Source: Nocardia jiangxiensis NBRC 101359 (lineage in GTDB: Bacteria > Actinomycetota > Actinomycetes > Mycobacteriales > Mycobacteriaceae). From it: DNA of 64,000 bases. How positions within the stretch are numbered: the stretch's first letter is position 1; every line of letters starts with the position of its first letter. Shown here in pieces: positions 59,028 through 64,000 of this stretch. The position numbers and the translations under genes were made by a program. Below the pieces are notes generated by a model. It was not told where the DNA came from and did not search any database. It saw only the letters and a list, made by a program, of their open reading frames with translations. The stretch covers positions 62,001 through 126,000 of the forward strand of contig NZ_BAGB01000062.1 of NCBI RefSeq assembly GCF_000308615.1. Reading direction: 5' to 3'.

Positions 59028-59807
59028 TCAGACTCCGTAACGCCGATGCCGGGCGGCATAATCACGCAACGCGCGCAGGAAGTCGACCCGGCGGAATTCG
59101 GGCCAGTACGCCTCGGTGAACCAGATCTCCGAATAGGCGCTCTGCCACAGCAGGAATCCCGACATGCGCTGCTCACCCGAGGTACGGATGACCAGGTCCG
59201 GATCGGGCTGTCCGGAGGTGTACAGATGCTGGCCGATCGCGTTGACGGTGATCGACTGGACCAGATCCTCCCCCGTCTCCCCCGCCGACATCTCCTGCCG
59301 GACCAGCGAACGCACCGCATCGGCGATCTCCTGGCGGCCGCCGTACCCGATCGCGACGTTGACGTGCACGCCGGTGCGGCCGTGGCTCTCGTCGGCGGCC
59401 TTGCGCATCCGGCGCGAGACCTCCTCGGGCAGCCCGTCGAGCGAGCCGACGATCTTCACGCTCCAGTTCTGCTCCGGCGCGGAGAGCTCCTCCACGACGT
59501 CGGTGATCACCTCGAACAGGATCTCCAGTTCGTCCGGGGCGCGGTTGAGGTTCTCGGTGGACAGCAGATACACCGTCACCATCTCGATGCCCTCGGCCTC
59601 GCACCAGCCGACGAGTTCGGCGATCTTCAGTGCTCCGACCCGATGCCCGTGGCTGACATCGGTGAAGCCGTTCTCTCGTGCCCAGCGGCGATTTCCGTCA
59701 CACACCACGGCCACGTGACGCGGATGTTGTTTGCCTGCGAGCTGTTTGGACAGCCGCGCCTGATAGATGCGATACGGCAGCTCACGCACCTGACTTGCAA
59801 GCCTCAC
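59028..59807 (-). CDS. Short-chain cis-prenyltransferase (Z-farnesyl diphosphate synthase-like)
   Basis: 259 residues from GTG 59807, with TAGGG upstream; a TTG at 59816 is open too. Undecaprenyl-synthase-family fold: HVAVVCDGNRRWARENGF (the catalytic Asp in a CDGNRRWA version of MDGNRRWA), YLLSTENLNR, GYGGRQEI and DLVIRTSGEQRMSGFLLWQSAYSE. Position beside coaA and hemolysin III matches Rv1086 of M. tuberculosis, which makes Z,E-farnesyl diphosphate for decaprenyl phosphate. The product feeds cell-wall lipid carriers. Confidence 0.93.
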   Translation of the reverse strand: MRLASQVRELPYRIYQARLSKQLAGKQHPRHVAVVCDGNRRWARENGFTDVSHGHRVGALKIAELVGWCEAEGIEMVTVYLLSTENLNRAPDELEILFEVITDVVEELSAPEQNWSVKIVGSLDGLPEEVSRRMRKAADESHGRTGVHVNVAIGYGGRQEIADAVRSLVRQEMSAGETGEDLVQSITVNAIGQHLYTSGQPDPDLVIRTSGEQRMSGFLLWQSAYSEIWFTEAYWPEFRRVDFLRALRDYAARHRRYGV

Positions 59808-59905
59808 GGAGAGCAACCCTACGCCCCGGGGTTATCGGCATGCCGCGTACATCGGCGGGACTCCGGCCGCTGACGTGTCATCGGTGCTCCGATCGCGAGA
59901 TCGAT

Positions 59906-59925
59906 AACTTACGGTACCGTAGGTT
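59906..59925. promoter_or_regulatory. 20-base near-perfect palindrome upstream of the hemolysin III gene
   Basis: AACTTACGGTACCGTAGGTT has a perfect 12-base core TACGGTACCGTA and one mismatched pair outside it. It lies 16 bases above GTG 59942 and overlaps the likely -10 region. The form suits a TetR-family repressor. None is encoded nearby, so the regulator would act from elsewhere. Confidence 0.7.
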
Positions 59926-59941
59926 ACTCAGGAGGTAAGTC

Positions 59942-60643
59942 GTGTCCGAATTGGTGACGCCCGCGCCCGACGCCCTGGGAACCTCCGGGCTCACGGCGGA
60001 CATTCCGGTCAAGCCGCGCATGCGGGGCTGGATCCACACCTGGGCGGTCGGAATCGCCGCCATCGCGGTCATCGTGCTGGTCGCGGTGTCCGCGACCAGC
60101 ACGATGACCGCGGGCCTCTCGACGCTGATCTACGGGCTCACGGTCTGTGGCGTCTTCGGGGTCAGCGCCACCTACCACCGGGTGACCTGGTCCAGTACGC
60201 GGGCACGCACCCATATGAAGCGGGCCGATCATTCGATGATCTTCCTGTTCATCGCCGGCAGTTACACCCCGTTCGCGCTGCTGGGCCTGCCCGGTCACAC
60301 CGGGACGACGCTGCTGATCGTGGTCTGGGCGGGCGCGCTGGCCGGAGTCGCGCTCAAACTGCTGTGGCCGACCGCGCCGCGCTGGGTCGGCGTACCGCTG
60401 TATCTGCTGCTGGGCTGGGCGATCGTGCCGGTCGCGGCGCGCATGACGCACAACGTCGGCGTGGCTCCGATGATTCTGCTGCTGGTGGGCGGACTGGCCT
60501 ACAGCATCGGCGCGATCCTCTACGCCGCCAAATGGCCGAACCCCTGGCCGACGGTCTTCGGACATCACGAATTCTTCCACGCCGCAACGGTTCTCGCGGC
60601 GCTGTGCCACTACGTCGCGGTGTGGCTGGTCGTCCTGAGATGA
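59942..60643 (+). CDS. Hemolysin III family (TrhA/PAQR-like) membrane protein
   Basis: 233 residues from GTG 59942, set by CAGGAGGT. Seven membrane helices. Family sites: FGVSATYHRVTWSS, KRADHSMIFLFIAGSYTPFAL and the C-terminal FGHHEFFHAATVLAALCHYVAVW, whose His residues with the Asp in RADHS bind zinc as in PAQR receptors. The name hemolysin is historical; in E. coli the family member TrhA affects membrane lipid balance. The palindrome at 59906-59925 should regulate it. Confidence 0.92.
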   Translation: MSELVTPAPDALGTSGLTADIPVKPRMRGWIHTWAVGIAAIAVIVLVAVSATSTMTAGLSTLIYGLTVCGVFGVSATYHRVTWSSTRARTHMKRADHSMIFLFIAGSYTPFALLGLPGHTGTTLLIVVWAGALAGVALKLLWPTAPRWVGVPLYLLLGWAIVPVAARMTHNVGVAPMILLLVGGLAYSIGAILYAAKWPNPWPTVFGHHEFFHAATVLAALCHYVAVWLVVLR

Positions 60644-60801
60644 CCGCGCCGGTGCGCCCGGGAGGCGCGGCGCACCTGTGACGTACCGGACACGATCCGG
60701 TCGAAACCGACGCCGCCACACGCGTGGGTTCTATGCTGCTCGTTCGTGCTCTACGAATCGATAGCGCGGTTGGATCATCCCGGCACCACCCCCTGCGCGC
60801 C

Positions 60802-62391
60802 ATGATGAATCGGCTGATCCTGTGGGCGCTGCGGATGCGCTGGGGCCTGTCGACCGTGGTGCTGGCCTGCCACGTCGGCGGGCTCGCGGTCATCATCATC
60901 GAACTGTGGCTGAGCGGATTCCTGGGACGGCTCGGACCGGACTGGATGAGCGCGCTGGCGCAGACCTCGATCTACCCGATCCTGGGCGCGCTGGTCGGTG
61001 TCGCGATCGCCGTGCGCGATCGTAACCACTACTTCGGCTGGCTGGACACCGGTCGCAAACCCACCGAGGCCGAGGCGCGGCGGCTGTTGAACCTGCCGAT
61101 GGCGACCACACTGCGGGCTCTGGCCATCTGGCTGCCCGGCGTGATCATCGTGACGTTGCTGTTCGCGCAGGTCGTGCCGTCGCGGGCGATCGTGGTGGTC
61201 GGCGCGATGTTCGCCATGGGCGCCTTCGAATCGGCCGGTTTCACCCTGTTGATCGTGGATCGGCTGATCCGGCCCGCGATTCCGCTGGTCGCGACGGTCC
61301 TCGGCGGGACGATGCACTGGAGTTCCACGGTGCTCAACCGCGTCGTGCTGTCCTGGACGGTCTCCGGCGCGATGCCGCTGCTGATGCTGATCACCGTGCT
61401 CGCCGACCCGGTCGCCGCGCCCGGCGACCGCATCCACACCGCGCTGTACATGTCCCTGGTGGGCCTGTTGGTCGGCGCGATCGCCACCGCCACGCTGGCC
61501 CGCGCGGTCGCCGCACCGCTGCGGATGCTGCGCCGTGCGCTGGACCGGATCGCGCACGGCGATCTCGAGGTGCGGGTGCCGGTCGGCAGCGCCAGTGAGA
61601 TCGGCCGCCTGGAACATTCGGTGAACGAACTGGCCGAGAACCTGTCCGAACGGGAACGGCTGCGCGATATGTTCGGCCGGCATGTGGGCACCGAGGTGGC
61701 CGAACGCGCCCTGGCCGGAGGGATGGACCTCACCGGCGACGTTCGCGTGGTGACGGCGCTGTTCGTCGACGTCGTCGGCTCGGTCGAACTGTCCACCGGA
61801 CTCGCACCGCGCGAATTCGTCGCCAAACTGAACCGGCTGCTGTCGATCGTCGTCTCGGCCACCGAGGACAACGGCGGGCTGGTGAACAAATTCGAGGGCG
61901 ATGCCGCGCTGTGCATCTTCGGCGCACCGATCGCCTTGCGCGACAACGCGACTCCCGCCCTGCGCGCCGCCCGCCGGATCCGCGACGAGGTGGCTGCCGG
62001 GGGTGAGCTCGACATCGGTATCGGCGTCGCGCGCGGATCGGTGTTCGCCGGGGACGTCGGCACCGACACCCGCCTGGAATTCACCGTCATCGGCGACGCG
62101 GTGAACGAAGCGTCCCGGCTGACCACCGAGGCCAAACATGTGCCACGGCGAATCCTGGTGAGCCAGAACGTCATCGAGGCGGCCTCGGGCAACGAGAGCG
62201 CGTCGTGGGAACTGCACGAGACCATTCACCTGCGCGGGCGCAAACAACCGACCGACTGCTGGACCGATATCGCCGCGACCGTGCCGAGCGTCGGCCGGGA
62301 GAAGGCGTCGGCTGCGGACGGCAACGGAGCCGGGCCCGACTCGGGGGATGCGGTGTCGGATGCCGCGGTGCAGGCCGTTCGTCCCGAATAG
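60802..62391 (+). CDS. Membrane adenylate cyclase (6 TM - HAMP - class III catalytic domain)
   Basis: About 529 residues from ATG 60802; starts at 60724/60733 are also open, but a TCTATGCT box at 60731-60738 suits a downstream start. Six membrane helices fill residues 1-245, then a HAMP linker (AAPLRMLRRALDRIAHGDLEVRVPVGSASEIGRLEHSVNELA). The cyclase domain has the metal Asp pair in TALFVDVVGSVEL and EGDAALCIFG, the Lys in NKFEGD, and Asn/Arg in VIGDAVNEASRLT. Build is like the Rv1318c-Rv1320c and Rv3645 group. It would turn ATP into cAMP in answer to a membrane signal. It ends next to the second LGFP gene. Confidence 0.92.
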   Translation: MMNRLILWALRMRWGLSTVVLACHVGGLAVIIIELWLSGFLGRLGPDWMSALAQTSIYPILGALVGVAIAVRDRNHYFGWLDTGRKPTEAEARRLLNLPMATTLRALAIWLPGVIIVTLLFAQVVPSRAIVVVGAMFAMGAFESAGFTLLIVDRLIRPAIPLVATVLGGTMHWSSTVLNRVVLSWTVSGAMPLLMLITVLADPVAAPGDRIHTALYMSLVGLLVGAIATATLARAVAAPLRMLRRALDRIAHGDLEVRVPVGSASEIGRLEHSVNELAENLSERERLRDMFGRHVGTEVAERALAGGMDLTGDVRVVTALFVDVVGSVELSTGLAPREFVAKLNRLLSIVVSATEDNGGLVNKFEGDAALCIFGAPIALRDNATPALRAARRIRDEVAAGGELDIGIGVARGSVFAGDVGTDTRLEFTVIGDAVNEASRLTTEAKHVPRRILVSQNVIEAASGNESASWELHETIHLRGRKQPTDCWTDIAATVPSVGREKASAADGNGAGPDSGDAVSDAAVQAVRPE

Positions 62392-62408
62392 TCAGCGAAT
62401 GCCGCGGC

Positions 62409-63014
62409 TCACGGGTGCCAGGTGATCCGACCGCCCTGGAAGTCCTGGGCCTTGCCACCGCGATAGTCGTATTCGTCGCTGGTCGGATAGCCGTAGCGGC
62501 CCTTCTCCGCGCCGTTGCCCTGCCAGACCCCGGCGATGGAACCCCAGACCGCGTGCGCGCCGGTCTCCTCGGACCAGTAGATCACTCCGCCGGGGAACAT
62601 GTTGTAGCGTCCGGCGCCGTCACTCCCGGCCTTGGACTCGTCCGAGAGCGGGAAGCCCAGCGGACTGCGCTCCCAGCCCATCGAGGCGTATTTGTCGCGA
62701 ATGAGACCGCAGATGTTGTGCGCGTCGGTGCCGACGGACCAGTAGATCGAGCAGCCGCGCTCGAACACCTGGAATCTGCCGCCCTGGGCGGCCGACTCCG
62801 GGGTGGTCGGATTGCCGAAGAAGCCCGTGCCGCCCGCGCGATCGTAGGCTTTCTCGATGGAGCCGCCGACGTCGAACGCCCCGATGTGCCGCGCCGCCGC
62901 CGGGCCCGCGCCCGTTACAGTGGCAAATACCACGGCGGCGACGCCTGCGGTCAACGCCAGCGCAGCACGCCCGGCCGGGCGGTGCGAACGGTTCCTACGA
63001 GGCTGCATGGTCAC
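62409..63014 (-). CDS. Secreted LGFP-repeat protein
   Basis: 201 residues from GTG 63014 (AGGGAG 5-6 bases upstream); ATG 63008 is possible. Signal peptide of type I (AGRAALALTAGVAAVVFATVTGAGPAAA), so it is exported and not lipid-anchored. At least three LGFP-type repeats follow: YDRAGGTGFFGNPTTPES, KYASMGWERSPLGFPLSDES and YPTSDEYDY, each with a W-S-x-x-T-G or similar step between. Two Cys (RGCSIYW, NICGLI) may form a disulfide. It is a paralogue of the lipoprotein at 48044. It should bind or join the mycolyl cell wall. Confidence 0.88.
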   Translation of the reverse strand: MTMQPRRNRSHRPAGRAALALTAGVAAVVFATVTGAGPAAARHIGAFDVGGSIEKAYDRAGGTGFFGNPTTPESAAQGGRFQVFERGCSIYWSVGTDAHNICGLIRDKYASMGWERSPLGFPLSDESKAGSDGAGRYNMFPGGVIYWSEETGAHAVWGSIAGVWQGNGAEKGRYGYPTSDEYDYRGGKAQDFQGGRITWHP

Positions 63015-63029
63015 GTGAACTCCCTGTCC

Positions 63030-63060
63030 AAGCGGTCGATCCTGACCCCGGCGACCGCTT
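63030..63060 (-). promoter_or_regulatory. Leader hairpin of the second LGFP gene
   Basis: AAGCGGTCG (63030-63038) and CGACCGCTT (63052-63060) are perfect 9-bp arms with a 13-base loop, in the untranslated leader above GTG 63014. The paralogous LGFP gene also has leader hairpins but of unlike sequence. Confidence 0.5.
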
Positions 63061-63188
63061 CCTGCACGCCATCCTGCAAGGACTTGACGCAGTCGGCAAG
63101 CCTGCCCCGCCGAACTGGTGAGACTTGATAGCCGGAAGCTATGCATGTCTCGCTGCCAGGGCTTTCTCGAGAATGGGGGGAGCGCTCG

Positions 63189-64000
63189 TCAGGTTGACGC
63201 GTCCAGCACGAGGGACGAGCGCAGCGCCTGTGGGTCGGTCACCGGAAGGTCGCAGACCGAGCCGCGGCAGACGTAGGCCGCCGGTCGGGCCTGGACCGGC
63301 GGTCGACTGTCGAGCAGCGGCGATGAATCCTGTTTTCCGGCAAGCACCACCGATCCGCCGGGGGCCGACCAGCGTGCGGCGGTGAGCAATTCGGACGCGG
63401 CGGGATCGGCTCCCTCGGGCAGTGCGACCGCGATCTGCAACGGCCCCTGCACCGCCGCTTCGGCGACCGCGAGCCAGTGGCCGCCGGATCGGGGCGCGCG
63501 GGCGAGCACGATCGCGCTGCGGGACAGGGTGGATTCGGCCAGGGCACGGTAGCGGCCGGCTCGATCCGGTTCACTCAGCGCCGACGCCGTCAGCAGGGCC
63601 TCGGCGAAGGACGAAGCGCCCGAAGGGGTTGCGCCGTCGAACGGGTCACGCGGGCGGGAGATGAGCGATTCGGCGTCGTCGGCCGTGTCGAACCAGGCAC
63701 CCGCAGCGGCCGGATCGGCGAAATGGGTGATCGCGATGTCCAGCAGTTCCCGCGCGCGGGCGAGCCAGCCGGATTCGCCGGTGGCCTGATGCAGGGCCAG
63801 CAGACCGGTTGCCAACCAGGCGTAATCCTCCAGGATCCCGGGGGCCGCACCGGTTACGCCACCGAGCGAGGCGCGCCGCAGGCGGCCGTCGATCACGTGC
63901 TCCGACAACAGCATTCGCGCGCATCGGGCCGCGGCGTCGACCCAGTCGGGCCGGGCGTGGGCGGCCCCGGCCTCGGCCAGCGCGGTGATCGCCATCCCGT
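63189..64000 (-). CDS. C-terminal part of a DUF255 / thioredoxin-domain protein (cut by window edge)
   Basis: The stop is TGA at 63189-63191 and the frame stays open to the right edge, so at least 270 residues of the C-terminus are seen. They show the six-hairpin glycosidase-like helices of the YyaL/DUF255 family: ILEDYAWLATGLLALHQATGE, then FDTADDAESLISRPRDPFDGATPSG and SSFAEALLTASAL. The end has AYVCRGSVCDLPVTDP, the usual Cys-containing tail. The N-terminal thioredoxin-like part lies beyond the window. Rv1084 is the mycobacterial counterpart by position. Confidence 0.9.
   Translation of the reverse strand, partial: GMAITALAEAGAAHARPDWVDAAARCARMLLSEHVIDGRLRRASLGGVTGAAPGILEDYAWLATGLLALHQATGESGWLARARELLDIAITHFADPAAAGAWFDTADDAESLISRPRDPFDGATPSGASSFAEALLTASALSEPDRAGRYRALAESTLSRSAIVLARAPRSGGHWLAVAEAAVQGPLQIAVALPEGADPAASELLTAARWSAPGGSVVLAGKQDSSPLLDSRPPVQARPAAYVCRGSVCDLPVTDPQALRSSLVLDAST

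Noticed and set aside
1..64000. tRNA, rRNA, CRISPR arrays, transposases, integrases or phage genes
   Set aside because: None was seen: no cloverleaf-like CCA-ended segments at gene gaps, no regular repeat-spacer series, and no recombinase motifs in any credible coding frame.

Overview
The window reads as chromosome of a high-GC, mycolic-acid-type actinobacterium, most likely Nocardia or a close relative such as Rhodococcus. Three things support this. Many start codons sit 6-8 bases below a TANNNT box, so the mRNAs would be leaderless. Several products are typical of this group: LGFP-repeat proteins, a lipid-droplet protein, a DesA-type desaturase, a short cis-prenyltransferase and a mycoredoxin-like protein. 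The right half also has the gene order of the Mycobacterium tuberculosis Rv1084-Rv1111c block as I remember it. Genus assignment is inference. I saw no rRNA, tRNA, CRISPR array, insertion sequence or phage gene.

Left part (1-5 kb): small accessory genes. These are a P-loop kinase-like protein, a HAD hydrolase, an XRE-TPR regulator with two palindromes at its own promoter, two small unknown proteins and a secreted S1-fold serine protease. A zinc alcohol dehydrogenase follows.

Catabolic part (6-16 kb): fahA and hmgA (homogentisate pathway) face a conserved but unnamed probable enzyme and an IclR regulator across a shared promoter. Next is a five-gene operon read leftward: SnoaL-like protein, two SDRs, a KstD/fumarate-reductase-like flavoprotein and an MHS-type transporter. 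It diverges from a second IclR gene, with a 15-bp palindrome between them. The substrate cannot be read from the sequence.

Middle part (16-31 kb): a protein with a probable trypco2 domain, a long acidic linker and kinesin-light-chain-type TPRs; an O-methyltransferase; the remains of a sugar ABC importer (binding protein plus one permease, then a truncated flavodoxin-like gene); the cstA-ybdD pair; an Ada-AlkA fusion with ogt; a frameshifted Sel1-repeat remnant; and sbcC-sbcD. SbcC carries about 300 extra, disordered-looking residues in one coiled-coil arm.

Conserved part (33-64 kb): rmuC, DUF6542, ispH, a lipid-droplet protein, xseAB, a thioesterase, an APH-fold kinase, DUF4245, glpX, fumC, a flavin monooxygenase with a TetR regulator and an epoxide-hydrolase-like protein, a DesA-type desaturase, an LGFP lipoprotein, a PhoH/PIN protein, DUF488, an LLM oxidoreductase behind a textbook MerR-type promoter, a membrane desaturase, a glutaredoxin-like protein, glyA, a DUF885 peptidase-like protein, coaA, an unknown protein, a cis-prenyltransferase, hemolysin III, a membrane adenylate cyclase, a second LGFP protein and the C-terminal part of a DUF255 thioredoxin-domain protein cut by the window edge.
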